Positions 55,710 through 64,000 of a DNA stretch of 64,000 bases are shown here, piece after piece. The position numbers and the translations under genes are program-made. Every line of letters begins with the position of its first letter. Positions within the stretch are counted from its first letter, which is position 1. The stretch spans positions 62,001-126,000 of the forward strand of contig NZ_PYAK01000004.1 in NCBI RefSeq assembly GCF_003264365.1, written 5' to 3'. Under the pieces are notes generated by a model. That model was not told the origin of the DNA. It made no database searches and saw only the letters and a list, made by a program, of their open reading frames with translations. Origin of the DNA: Micromonospora noduli (GTDB lineage Bacteria; Actinomycetota; Actinomycetes; Mycobacteriales; Micromonosporaceae).

Positions 55710-57752
55710 CTATCGCCGGGTCCACTCCAGATGGCTCGTGTCGGCGCTACAGCTGCGCTGCTCGATCATCGCGCCGTTCGCGGTGCTCTGGCCGACAGTG
55801 CCCAGGCACAGTCCGCTGTGCGCGTTGACGAGTTGCCGGGCCTCGTTCAGGGTGAACTGTTGCGCCGGGGTCGTGTTGCAGGTGGTGAGCTGGATCGCCG
55901 CCCCGGCGTCGCTGGACGCGCCGAGCACGTCCAGGCAACGCCCACCCAACTGCACGCTCCTGTCCGACCGCATCGACCAGAGCTGGTGGGAGGCGCGGTC
56001 GTCCCGACAGTCCCAGATCCCGAGCCGGACCGGGTCGGGTGAGTCCGGCGCGCTGACGTCCAGGCACCGCTTGCTCGCCACCCCGACGAGCCGGTTGCCC
56101 GACCGCGCCGGGGGCACACTCGGAGTCGGTGACACTCGACGGTCCGGCGTGGCGGACGGGGTCGCCCCGCCCGCCGTCGACGCCGGCCGGAAGCCCGCGG
56201 TGACCTCCCGGAACGCGTCCGCCCCGGCCACCGCCCAGGCGGGCTCGGGTGTCAACCAGGCGATGCTGTAGCCCAGGCGCTCACCCGTCGTGAAGGTGCG
56301 CTGGCGCCCGCGCATCGCGGTACCCGCCTCGCTGGTGTAGACCCACTCCAGGTCGGCAGCCTTAAGCTGGTAGTTGACGGCGATCAGCTCGATCCGGCGG
56401 TAGTCGCGGTACCGCTCACTGACGGCCGGTCCGCCGAGTTCGGCCAACGGGTCGCTGCGCGGCGAGTCGGTCTGGCTGACGACCAGCATCCGTTCGCCGC
56501 CCGGCTCGTGGAGTTCGACCCGCTGCCCGCGTCGGACGATCTGCCAGTCGCGCGGCGCCGGCATCGAGAAGCCGCTGCTGTCCCGGTAGACCGACCACGA
56601 GATTGGCTGGAGCGCAGCGGTCGTCGGTGCGGCACCGGGCGTCGACGGCGTACCCGGCACGGCGGCGTCCACCAGCTCGGCCCCTCCCCCGGCCGGCCGT
56701 GACGCACGGCGGGTGGCCAGCGGAACCGCGACCGCCAGGCCGAGCGCGACCACTGCCGCGAGACCACCGAGGACCCAGGTCCGCCGTCGGCGGGCCGGTC
56801 CCCGACCGGCACGATCCGCCGCCACCGGGGCCGACGACCGGGGTACGCCGGGCGCGCCGACCGGATGGGCCGTGACCGCCGCTGGTGCGGGCGCCGGACG
56901 CCACGTCACCGCGATGGGCGACCGCGGTGTGCCGTCCAGCGCCGCCCGGAGCAACTGCTCGGCCGCGTCGGCGTCCACCCGCTCGGCCGGGTCCTTGCGC
57001 AGCAGACCGGCCAGCACCGGTGCGAGCGGTCCCGCCCGTCGCGCCGCGGGTGGGGGCTCGGTGACCAGCGCGGTGAGGCTCATCAGACTCGACGGCCGGG
57101 CGTACGGCGACTGGCCCTCCACGGCGGCGTACAGGGTCGCGCCGAGCGACCAGAAATCCCCCTCCGGACCCACCGTGCCCCGCATGGCCCGCTCGGGAGA
57201 CACGTACGCGGGCGAGCCGAGCACCACACCGCTGAGGGTCAGGTTCACGTCCTCGACGGCGGTGGCCAGGCCGAAGTCGGTGAGCACGATCCGGTCGTCC
57301 GCGCCGACGAGGATGTTGGCCGGTTTGACGTCGCGGTGCATGATCCCAGCGCGGTGGGCGGCACGCAGCGCGCCGAGCACGGCCAGCCCGATCTCGGCCG
57401 CCCGCACCGGCGGGACGGGACCGTCGGTGGTGATGGTGTCGTGCAGCGAACGGGACGGCACGTACTCCATCACGATCTGCGGGTCGCCGTCGGCGCTCAA
57501 CAGCACATCGAAGACCCGGACGACGTTGACGTGGTCGAGTTGCGCAATTGCCCGAGCCTCCCGAAGTGACCGGACCCGCAATTCCTGTCGCGCCTCAATG
57601 GTCAGGCCGGGGGGCGGAACGATTTCCTTGATGGCGACGTCCCGTTGCAGCATTCGGTCGCGGGCTTTCCACACTCGACCCATTCCGCCCTGGCCGATGA
57701 GCTCGACGACGTCATACCGATCGGTAACAAGAAGCGGTAACATCTGCGACAC
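55710..57752 (-). CDS. Transmembrane Ser/Thr protein kinase with ricin-type lectin domain
   Basis: A 680-aa PknB-type receptor kinase. The kinase domain is at about 13-272: GQGGMGRVW, Lys42, HRDVKPANIL at 139, DFGLA at 159. A juxtamembrane Pro/Ala region and one membrane helix (TWVLGGLAAVVALGLAVAVPL, 325-345) follow. An extracellular segment (about 383-522) and a ricin-B/CBM13 domain (about 553-680) with RCLDV and LCLGT motifs end the protein. Most actinobacterial PknB kinases carry PASTA domains, so the lectin suggests sensing of a glycan outside the cell. GTG at 57752 keeps the full N-terminus; ATG at 57743 is possible. Confidence 0.9.
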   Translation of the reverse strand: MSQMLPLLVTDRYDVVELIGQGGMGRVWKARDRMLQRDVAIKEIVPPPGLTIEARQELRVRSLREARAIAQLDHVNVVRVFDVLLSADGDPQIVMEYVPSRSLHDTITTDGPVPPVRAAEIGLAVLGALRAAHRAGIMHRDVKPANILVGADDRIVLTDFGLATAVEDVNLTLSGVVLGSPAYVSPERAMRGTVGPEGDFWSLGATLYAAVEGQSPYARPSSLMSLTALVTEPPPAARRAGPLAPVLAGLLRKDPAERVDADAAEQLLRAALDGTPRSPIAVTWRPAPAPAAVTAHPVGAPGVPRSSAPVAADRAGRGPARRRRTWVLGGLAAVVALGLAVAVPLATRRASRPAGGGAELVDAAVPGTPSTPGAAPTTAALQPISWSVYRDSSGFSMPAPRDWQIVRRGQRVELHEPGGERMLVVSQTDSPRSDPLAELGGPAVSERYRDYRRIELIAVNYQLKAADLEWVYTSEAGTAMRGRQRTFTTGERLGYSIAWLTPEPAWAVAGADAFREVTAGFRPASTAGGATPSATPDRRVSPTPSVPPARSGNRLVGVASKRCLDVSAPDSPDPVRLGIWDCRDDRASHQLWSMRSDRSVQLGGRCLDVLGASSDAGAAIQLTTCNTTPAQQFTLNEARQLVNAHSGLCLGTVGQSTANGAMIEQRSCSADTSHLEWTRR

Positions 57753-57936
57753 CCGGAGAGGCTACCTGGCACGTCGTCGAACAATTTCCGGCAGTCGAAG
57801 CGAACCGCCATATGTGATCCGGCTCATCCCCGCCGGCAACGTCGTTCGTGGAGCCGAAGCCGGCGCGGGCGCACCATTGATCCCCCAGGAATTGGCCAGT
57901 CGTTCACAATGGCCGCCCGCACCCCTCGTGGCGGAA

Positions 57937-58809
57937 TCAGGCGATGTCGGCCAACCGGGGCAGCACCTCGTCGCCGAGCCGCTGCGCGAACTCGACCGGG
58001 TGCCGATCCGGTGTCACCTGCACCTCGCTCACTCCGAGCGCGGCGTACTCGGCCACCTCGGCGAGAAACGCGTCGGTGTCGTCCAGCGGCGCCTGCGAGG
58101 CGACCACCGTCTTCTCGATGGTGTCGTAGTCGCGGCCCTCGGCGGCGCAGTGCCCGCGCAGCACATCCAGCTTGCGCGCGACGTCGTCGATGCCGCCGCG
58201 GCCGAACAGGTTGCAGGCGTCGGCGTACCGGGCCACCAGCAGCAGGGTCTTTTTCTCGCCGCCGCCGCCGATCATGATCGGCGGGTGCGGGCGGCTCAAC
58301 GGCTGCGGCGAGTTGATGGTCTCGGCGAGCTGGTAGTGCTGCCCGTTGAACGGGCCGTCGTCGGCACTCCACATCTGAAGGCAGATGCGCAGCGTCTCCT
58401 CCAACCGCTCGAACCGCTCGGCCACCGGGACGACCGGCACGCCCAACCCGAGCTGCTCCCGCTCGTACCAGGAGGCGCCGATGCCGAGGCGGGCCCGGCC
58501 GCCGGAGAGCACGTCGAGGGTCGTCACGGTCTTGGCGAGCAACCCCGGGTAGCGGTACATCACGCCGGTGACCAGCACGCCCAGCGTCATCCGCTGGGTC
58601 ATGGCCGCGACGTAGCCGAGCGTGGTGTACGCCTCCAGCATCGGCTCCTCGGCCGCGAACACCGCGTCCATCTGGAAGAAGTGGTCCATCACCGTGAACG
58701 ACGCGACGCCGGCCTGCTCGGCGACTGTCGCCGTCTGCGCCAGGGTCGGTGCGATCGCGGCGGGGTCGGCCGGGGTCGAGTAGTTCCAGTAGTGCAGCCC
58801 GAGCTTCAT
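57937..58809 (-). CDS. LLM-class (luciferase-like) F420/FMN-dependent oxidoreductase
   Basis: A 290-aa TIM-barrel protein of the luciferase-like monooxygenase family. MKLGLHYWNYSTP, FTVMDHFFQM, LGVLVTGVMYRYPGLLAKTVTTLDVLSGGRARLGIGASWYE and PIMIGGGGEKKTLLLVARYADACNLFG are typical for F420-dependent actinobacterial members. ATG at 58809 follows GGAGG; the frame is open another 32 codons upstream. The substrate is unknown. It is divergent from the acyltransferase/racemase/ligase operon. Confidence 0.9.
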   Translation of the reverse strand: MKLGLHYWNYSTPADPAAIAPTLAQTATVAEQAGVASFTVMDHFFQMDAVFAAEEPMLEAYTTLGYVAAMTQRMTLGVLVTGVMYRYPGLLAKTVTTLDVLSGGRARLGIGASWYEREQLGLGVPVVPVAERFERLEETLRICLQMWSADDGPFNGQHYQLAETINSPQPLSRPHPPIMIGGGGEKKTLLLVARYADACNLFGRGGIDDVARKLDVLRGHCAAEGRDYDTIEKTVVASQAPLDDTDAFLAEVAEYAALGVSEVQVTPDRHPVEFAQRLGDEVLPRLADIA

Positions 58810-58958
58810 GTTCGGCACCTCCGCAACGAGCCTAGTGCCGCCCGGCGTCCGCCGGGGGCGGCTCGGAACCGCCCACGGATTGGGTCCGGCGGCGTCCATT
58901 ACCAACTCATGACAATTCGTGGATCACGTGCGGATATCCGGCTGGCAGCTTTCGGTGA

Positions 58959-60116
58959 GTGATCCGACAGCTGACCGAGTCCCGGCCCGCCGAGCTGGAG
59001 CCCGACGCGACGCGCGTCCGGTTCCGCCACCGGCAACGGAGCGGCCCTGCCCCTGCCTCCGCACCCGCGCCCGCCGCCGGATCGCACCGGGCGGAGTGGG
59101 CCGATGCCGCGAAGGGTGTCTGCATCATCCTCGTCGTCCTGTGGCACGTCGTCGTGAAGGACTACCTCCAGATCGACTGGCACATCGGCGTACCGGTGCC
59201 GGGCTTCTGGGGAACCCTGGGTGAGCAGTTCCTCCCGCTGCGGATGCCGCTGTTCTTCACCATCTCGGGCGTCTTCGCGGCGAACGCCGCCCAGCGGCCG
59301 TGGCGGGTGGTCGCCCGCAGCCGGATCGCCGGGTTCCTCTACCTGTACGCCGTCTGGCTGCTGATCCACACGGTGGTCCTCGCCGCCGCGCCGGGACTGC
59401 CGACCGACCGGGCCACCTCGGCGCTCGGCCTGCTGCAGCAGCTCACCATCACGCCGTCCAACCTCTGGTACCTGTACGCCCTGGCGCTGTACTTCACGAT
59501 CGCCAAGGCGACCCGCAGGCTGCCCCGGGCGCTGGTCCTGGTCCCCGCCGCCGCGCTGTCCGCCGTCGCCGCCGCCGGCCTGCTCGACACCCCGGGCAAC
59601 CGCGCCGGCCTCTACCAGAACCTGGTCTTCTTCCTCGCCGGCCTGTACCTGCGGCCGCAGATCCAGCGGTGGGCCGCCACCGCAAGCCGCCGCCGGCTGT
59701 TGCTGACCTCGGGTGGCTACGTCCTGGCGCTCACCGCGATGGCGGTGACCGGCGCACAGCAGTGGTTCGGGGTGTGGCCGGCGGTGTCCGTGGTGGCAGT
59801 GATCTTCGGCATAACCGCCGCTGCCCGGCTGTCGCGGTGGTCGGCGCTGAGCAGACCACTGGCTAGGCTCGGCCGCATCACCCTGCCGATCTACGTCATT
59901 CACATGCCGGTCCTGGCCTTGCTGCACCGGCTGTTGCTGGTACCGGTTTCCGGGCTGGGTGGGTCCGCTCAGGGCCTGATCGTGCTCGGTTATCCGATTC
60001 TGCTGAGCGGGCTGGTGATCGGTCTGAGCCTGGCCGTTCACCGCGGGCTGCTGGCGGTTCGCGCGGGCTGGCTGTTCGCGCTGCCCGGCACGCGCCGGGT
60101 GGAGGCGACCGGATGA
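58959..60116 (+). CDS. Acyltransferase-3 membrane protein (VanT N-domain-like)
   Basis: A 385-aa integral membrane protein of the acyltransferase_3/OafA superfamily with about ten spans. ADAAKGVCIILVVLWHVVV near residue 48 is the family hallmark, followed by PLFFTISGVFAANA. The start is GTG 58959; no strong ribosome site. It overlaps the racemase gene by ATGA. In VanT the same kind of membrane module is fused to a racemase domain; here they are separate coupled genes. It could anchor or supply substrate to the racemase, or acylate a cell-wall component. The function is inferred. Confidence 0.85.
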   Translation: MIRQLTESRPAELEPDATRVRFRHRQRSGPAPASAPAPAAGSHRAEWADAAKGVCIILVVLWHVVVKDYLQIDWHIGVPVPGFWGTLGEQFLPLRMPLFFTISGVFAANAAQRPWRVVARSRIAGFLYLYAVWLLIHTVVLAAAPGLPTDRATSALGLLQQLTITPSNLWYLYALALYFTIAKATRRLPRALVLVPAAALSAVAAAGLLDTPGNRAGLYQNLVFFLAGLYLRPQIQRWAATASRRRLLLTSGGYVLALTAMAVTGAQQWFGVWPAVSVVAVIFGITAAARLSRWSALSRPLARLGRITLPIYVIHMPVLALLHRLLLVPVSGLGGSAQGLIVLGYPILLSGLVIGLSLAVHRGLLAVRAGWLFALPGTRRVEATG

Positions 60117-61255
60117 GCGCCCTCGCCGAAGCCCTGATCGACCTGGACGCGATCGCCAGCAACGTGCGGACTATCGCGTCGGTCACCGGCACCGGACTGA
60201 TGGCCGTGGTGAAGGCCGACGGGTTCGGCCACGGCGCGGTGCAGGTGGCCCGGGCCGCGCTGCGCGCCGGCGCCTCCTGGCTGGGAGTGACCTCCTCGGC
60301 CGAGGCGCTGACCCTGCGCGAAGCGGGTGTGACAGCGCCCACCTTGAGCTGGCTGCACGGCCCGAATGACGACTTCGGTATGTTGATCAAGGGTGGCGTC
60401 GACATCGGCGTGTCCACGACGACGCACCTGCACGCCGTCGCCGACGCGGCCCGTCTGCTCGGCGCACCGGCAATGGTGCAGCTCAAGGCGGACACCGGGT
60501 TGTCCCGCAACGGGGCCGCCGGGGACGACTGGCCCGAGTTGGTCGGTTGGGCCCGCAAGTACGAACGAGAGGGCGGGATCCGGGTGCGCGGGGTGTGGTC
60601 CCATCTCGCCGACGCCGACCTGCCGGGCGCCCCCGCGCTCACCCGTCAGGTGGCGATCTTCGAGGAGGCGCTGCGGACCGCACGGTCGGCTGGCCTGGGC
60701 CCCGATCTCGTCCACCTGGCCAACTCGGCGGCCGCGCTCTCCGCACCACGGACCCGCTTCGACCTCTGCCGGATCGGGATCGCCCTCTACGGCGTGGACC
60801 CGTTCGGCGTGAGCGGTCCGGGCGAGTTCGGGCTGCACCCCGCGATGACCCTGCGAACGAGCGTGGTCAACGTCAAGCGGGTGCCGGCCGGCACTGGCGT
60901 CTCCTACGGGCCCGAGCACGTGACCGGCACACCGACCACGCTGGCGCTGCTGCCGCTCGGCTACGCCGACGGGCTGCCCCGGGCTGCGGGTGGCCGTGCC
61001 TCGGTGTGGCTCGCCGGCCGGCGGTGCCCGATCGTCGGGCGCATCGCCATGGACCAGTGCGTGGTCGACGCCGGGGATCTTCCCGTGACGATCGGCGACC
61101 CGGTCGTGGTGTTCGGCCCGGCCGAGGGTGACCAGCGCCCCCCGACGGTCGTCGAGTGGGCCCGCTGGGCCGACACCAACCCACACGAGATCTTGACCGG
61201 CATCGGGGCCCGGGTGGCCCGCGAGCACCTCCACGGAAGGGCACGGAACTCATGA
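60113..61255 (+). CDS. Alanine-racemase-family PLP enzyme (possible serine racemase)
   Basis: A 380-aa fold-type III PLP enzyme. The PLP lysine is in MAVVKADGFGHGA (about residue 35), the second catalytic Tyr in GVSYGPEH, and GRIAMDQCVVD is conserved. Where canonical alanine racemases carry a Tyr in the C-terminal YE motif, this protein has His358 in NPHEILTGIG. Serine-accepting VanT racemases also lack that Tyr, as I recall. ATGA overlaps join it to the acyltransferase before it and the ligase after it. Product D-Ala or D-Ser for peptidoglycan is expected. Confidence 0.88.
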   Translation: MSALAEALIDLDAIASNVRTIASVTGTGLMAVVKADGFGHGAVQVARAALRAGASWLGVTSSAEALTLREAGVTAPTLSWLHGPNDDFGMLIKGGVDIGVSTTTHLHAVADAARLLGAPAMVQLKADTGLSRNGAAGDDWPELVGWARKYEREGGIRVRGVWSHLADADLPGAPALTRQVAIFEEALRTARSAGLGPDLVHLANSAAALSAPRTRFDLCRIGIALYGVDPFGVSGPGEFGLHPAMTLRTSVVNVKRVPAGTGVSYGPEHVTGTPTTLALLPLGYADGLPRAAGGRASVWLAGRRCPIVGRIAMDQCVVDAGDLPVTIGDPVVVFGPAEGDQRPPTVVEWARWADTNPHEILTGIGARVAREHLHGRARNS

Positions 61256-62277
61256 CAACCCGACTGGCAGTGCTGTACGGCGGGCAGAGCGGCGAGCACG
61301 AGGTGTCCTGCCGCTCGGCGGCGAGCATCCTCGCCCACCTGGACCGTGAGCGGTACCAGGTCACCGAGGTGCTCATCGACCGCGACGGCGGGTGGCACGT
61401 CGGCGGCCGACCGACGCCCCTGCCGGCGGCCTTGCGCGTCCTGCGCGCCCAGGACGTGGTGTTCCCGGCCCTGCACGGCCCGTACGGCGAGGACGGCACC
61501 GTGTCGTCGCTGCTGGAATGGCTCGGCGTGCCGTACGTCGGCAACGGCGTCTTCGCCAGCGCCGCCGGCATGGACAAGGGGGTCACCAAGCGGCTTCTCG
61601 CGGCGGAGGGCCTGCGGGTCAGCCCGGGGGTGACCCTGCGTCCCGGCGAGGCCCTGTCGCCCGAGGATCAGCGTCGGCTGGAACTGCCGGTCTTTGTCAA
61701 GCCGGCCCGGGCCGGGTCGAGCCTGGGCGTCGTCAGGGTGGACGACTGGGCGGGAGTTCCCGCCGCGCTGGAGCAGGCCCGCCAGGTCGACCCGAAGGTG
61801 CTCGTCGAGCAGGGAGCACGGGGACGCGAGATCGACGTGGCCGTCCTCCAGCACCCGGACGGCCGGGTGCAGGCCGGCCCGCCGCTGGAGATCCGGGTGA
61901 CCGGCGCCGGCTTCTTCGACTACGACGCGAAGTACGACGGCGGGGCGATCTTCCAGATTCCCGCCCCGCTCGACGCGGCGACCACCGAGGTGCTTCAGGA
62001 CCGTGCGATTCGCGCCTTCCAGGCCCTCGACTGCCGTGGGCTGCTGCGGGTCGACTTCTTCCTGCCCACCGAGGGGTCGCCCGAGCCCATCGTGAACGAG
62101 GTCAACACGTTCCCCGGCTTCACCGCCGCGTCCCAGTTCCCGCAGATCTGGCAGCAGGCCGGCATCGGCTTCGCCGCCCTGATCGACATCCTGATCGCCG
62201 GCGCGCTGGCCGACCAGGACCACGGCCACCACAGCGGGTTGCCCCGGCCGGCCCGAGCGGTCGACCACCTGGTGTGA
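61252..62277 (+). CDS. D-alanine-D-alanine (or D-Ala-D-X) ligase
   Basis: A 341-aa ATP-grasp ligase. Substrate and ATP motifs are YGGQSGEHEVSCRSAAS, VFPALHGPYGEDGTV, VKPARAGSSLGV, LRVDFFL and VNEVNTFPGFTAASQFP. The omega-loop reads FFDYDAKY (221-228), which keeps Lys-Tyr. It is therefore unlike D-Lac ligases and closer to D-Ala-D-Ala or D-Ala-D-Ser enzymes. The following FQIPAPLD and CRGLLRVD segments recall Van-type ligases. It overlaps the racemase stop by 4 bp. It is probably a second ligase beside a housekeeping Ddl elsewhere (inference). Confidence 0.9.
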   Translation: MTTRLAVLYGGQSGEHEVSCRSAASILAHLDRERYQVTEVLIDRDGGWHVGGRPTPLPAALRVLRAQDVVFPALHGPYGEDGTVSSLLEWLGVPYVGNGVFASAAGMDKGVTKRLLAAEGLRVSPGVTLRPGEALSPEDQRRLELPVFVKPARAGSSLGVVRVDDWAGVPAALEQARQVDPKVLVEQGARGREIDVAVLQHPDGRVQAGPPLEIRVTGAGFFDYDAKYDGGAIFQIPAPLDAATTEVLQDRAIRAFQALDCRGLLRVDFFLPTEGSPEPIVNEVNTFPGFTAASQFPQIWQQAGIGFAALIDILIAGALADQDHGHHSGLPRPARAVDHLV

Positions 62278-62296
62278 GTCGGCGGTCGGTGCCCGG

Positions 62297-62800
62297 TCAC
62301 CTGATCGGGCACGCCCGAGGCCCTCGGGCGCCGTCCGACCCGACGATGGCGACGGTGGTGGCGGTGTTCGCCGCGCTGACCTGCGCCGCGGCGGCGACCG
62401 TCGTGCAGATGATCTGGTCGGCCGCGTGCGCTGACAACGCCTGCGCGGCGATGTTCGCCCGCACCGTGAGATCACCGGACCGACCGGCTCCCGCCGTCAC
62501 CGTGACCGGGTCGAGCCCGGCCGGAACGTCGCTGGTGAAACCCTGGGCGCGTTCGTTCTCCTGCGGACCGGCCGCGAGCAGCGAGAGCGCGGCGGCGGGC
62601 GACGGGTCCGTGTTGACCGGGCGGAGGACCAGCACCAGTTCGCCCTGCGCGAGAAGATAGACCCAGGTGCCCTGGGCGGGGCCGCTGATCGGCGGGCGAC
62701 CGGTGATGACCGCGCTGGGCCGTACCCCACAGCCCGCCGCGAGCAGCGTCAGAAGCAGTCCGCCGGCGAGCAGCGCGCGGCCCGTCCGTCGGCCGGTCAC
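62297..62800 (-). CDS. GerMN-domain lipoprotein (LpqB-like, short)
   Basis: A 167-aa lipoprotein. A signal peptide with lipobox LLAAGC (Cys24) is followed by GVRPSAVITG. A GerMN-like domain (about 40-150) carries VYLLAQGELVLVLRPV and AALSLLAAGPQENERAQGF. It lacks the beta-propeller of full-length LpqB. GTG at 62800 overlaps the sensor kinase stop by 4 bp. The arrangement mirrors mtrB-lpqB, where the lipoprotein modulates the kinase, so a similar envelope-sensing partnership is inferred. Confidence 0.82.
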   Translation of the reverse strand: MTGRRTGRALLAGGLLLTLLAAGCGVRPSAVITGRPPISGPAQGTWVYLLAQGELVLVLRPVNTDPSPAAALSLLAAGPQENERAQGFTSDVPAGLDPVTVTAGAGRSGDLTVRANIAAQALSAHAADQIICTTVAAAAQVSAANTATTVAIVGSDGARGPRACPIR

Positions 62801-64000
62801 GGGGCACCTCCGGTGTCCGCCGTTTCGCGGGGCAGGCGGAGGGTGAACACCGCGCCGCCGTGGGTGCCGTTGCCCGCGACGAGACTCCCCCGTCGCTCGC
62901 CGTGGCGGTGCAGGCGCGCGTTCTCCCAGGAGATGGCGAGACCGAGGCCGCTGCCCTCGGAGCGGGTTCGCGCGGTGTCGGCCTTGTAGAGGCGGTCGAA
63001 GACGTGCGGCAACACCTCCGGATCCAGTCCGGGCCCCCGGTCGGCCACCTCGATGGTGACCCAGTCCGGGTCGGCGCGCAGGCGCACCGACACCGGCTCG
63101 GCACCGTGCCGGAAGGCGTTGCCGACCAGGTTGGCGACGATGACGTCCAGTCGGCGGGGGTCGAGTCGGGCCACGACGCCGGGTGGCAACTCCGTTCGTA
63201 CCCGGTCCAGCCAGCCGCGGATCCGCACTGTCGCGGTCACCGCCGCGGCCACGTCCACGTCGTCCAGGGCGAGCCGCGCGGTGCCGGAGTCGAACCTGCT
63301 GATCTCGATGAGGTCGTTGACAAGCTGGGTGAGGTTCTGCGTCTCCTGGCTGACCAGCCGGGCGGCCCGGCCCGCGTCCCCGGGCAGGTGTTCCGCCTCC
63401 TCGTCGAGCACGTCGGTGACCGCCGTCATCGCGGCCAGCGGTGTCCGGAGTTCGTGCGAGACGTCGGCCACGAAGCGGCGGGCGTCGGATTCCAACCGCC
63501 GCAGCTCGCCGACCTGCCGCTCCAGCGTGCCCGCGGTGTCGTTGAAGGTCCGTGCCACATCCGCCAGCTCGTCGGCGCCGCGGACCGTCAACCGGGTGCT
63601 CAGGTCGCCCTCACCGAGGCGGCGCGCAGCCCGGCTGAGGTCGCGGACGGGTCGCAGGACTCCGCGGGCGGACAGCAGGGCCAGCAGGACGGCGAGGACC
63701 AGGGACAACCCGCCGGTCAGCCACGCCCTGGTGGCGAGCTGGTCGATGCTCTGCTGCTCGGGCACGAGATTGCGCACCGAGTAGACCTCCACCCCGGACG
63801 GGCGGGACGTGCCGTCCGGGCGGTCCAGCGCCAACTGGGTACCGATGAGCAGCGCGGGCTGTCCGGCGAGTGAGACCCGCTGCCAGGCGATGCGACCGTC
63901 ACGGACCTCCTGCCGCAGCTCCGGGGTGAGCGGGTCGGTGATTTCGGAGCCGCCCTGTGCCCGCATGTCCCGGTAGAGGACCACCGCGAAGCTCTCCCGG
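62797..64000 (-). CDS. Sensor histidine kinase, partial (start beyond the window)
   Basis: The coding frame runs off the right edge, so the N-terminus is missing. The visible 400 residues contain part of an extracytoplasmic sensor domain, a membrane helix (WLTGGLSLVLAVLLALLSARG), a HAMP domain (LRPVRDLSRAARRLGEGDLSTRL) and HisKA with phospho-His in DVSHELRTPLAAM. The HATPase domain has NLVGNAFRHGAE, DRGPGLDP and GSGLGLAI. It resembles MtrB/CseC-type envelope-stress kinases. A response regulator is expected just outside the window. It is convergent with the ligase operon. Confidence 0.93.
   Translation of the reverse strand, partial: RESFAVVLYRDMRAQGGSEITDPLTPELRQEVRDGRIAWQRVSLAGQPALLIGTQLALDRPDGTSRPSGVEVYSVRNLVPEQQSIDQLATRAWLTGGLSLVLAVLLALLSARGVLRPVRDLSRAARRLGEGDLSTRLTVRGADELADVARTFNDTAGTLERQVGELRRLESDARRFVADVSHELRTPLAAMTAVTDVLDEEAEHLPGDAGRAARLVSQETQNLTQLVNDLIEISRFDSGTARLALDDVDVAAAVTATVRIRGWLDRVRTELPPGVVARLDPRRLDVIVANLVGNAFRHGAEPVSVRLRADPDWVTIEVADRGPGLDPEVLPHVFDRLYKADTARTRSEGSGLGLAISWENARLHRHGERRGSLVAGNGTHGGAVFTLRLPRETADTGGAP

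Overview
The window is a high-GC actinobacterial chromosome segment. Very G+C-rich third codon positions, frequent GTG/TTG starts, tight ATGA/GTGA gene overlaps, leaderless promoters and many secreted CBM2/CBM13 proteins all fit a soil or plant-litter actinomycete. The content most resembles Micromonosporaceae (Micromonospora-like); this assignment is an inference from gene content, not from a marker gene. I see no rRNA, tRNA, CRISPR array, phage or intact insertion sequence.

Layout. 1-392: a 17-bp tandem repeat array. 393-968: a DinB-like protein. 1045-7597: a divergent catabolic island. An amidohydrolase and an IclR regulator face an operon of CaiB CoA-transferase, citryl-CoA-lyase-like protein, LigB/LigA-type ring-cleavage dioxygenase and an MDR oxidoreductase. 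7682-10038: aldehyde dehydrogenase and an MmyB-type XRE regulator. 10244-11857: secreted CBM13/alginate-lyase protein. 11910-17180: ABC exporter (FtsX-type permease plus ATPase) divergent from a NarL/DesK-type two-component system. 17181-20491: a palindromic element, a secreted FN3-FN3-CBM2 protein, a soluble transhydrogenase and a small unknown protein.

20549-36913 is a hemicellulose locus. A CE1 esterase and a GH10 xylanase, both secreted with CBM2, act outside the cell. An LplA/LplB/LplC-type ABC importer brings oligosaccharides in. Cytoplasmic GH3, GH42 and GH67 enzymes and a CE7 deacetylase finish the degradation. A LacI-family repressor is divergent from the import operon, and related palindromes lie in front of the key transcription units. 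This looks like a coordinated glucuronoxylan utilisation system.

36932-40576: a 1214-aa XRE/P-loop (STAND-like)/14-WD40 protein. 41080-52163: acyl-CoA and branched-chain metabolism with MaoC hydratase, acyl-CoA dehydrogenase, LAL/LuxR regulator, TetR, SDR and a complete livGFHMK ABC transporter. 52301-53200: a secreted PET-hydrolase/cutinase-type esterase. 53385-55646: a large-subunit KatE catalase. 55710-57752: a transmembrane Ser/Thr kinase with an extracellular ricin-type lectin domain. 57937-58809: an LLM flavin oxidoreductase.

58959-62277 is a translationally coupled trio: acyltransferase-3 membrane protein, alanine-racemase-like enzyme and D-Ala-D-X ligase. It resembles a split VanT plus ligase from the D-Ala-D-Ser vancomycin-resistance pathway. 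62297-64000: a GerMN lipoprotein and a sensor kinase cut by the window edge.

The most interesting items are the split VanT-like/ligase operon, the unassigned ring-cleavage/CoA-lyase island, the PET-hydrolase-like esterase, the xylan regulon with its shared palindromes, the XRE-STAND-WD40 protein and the 17-bp repeat array.
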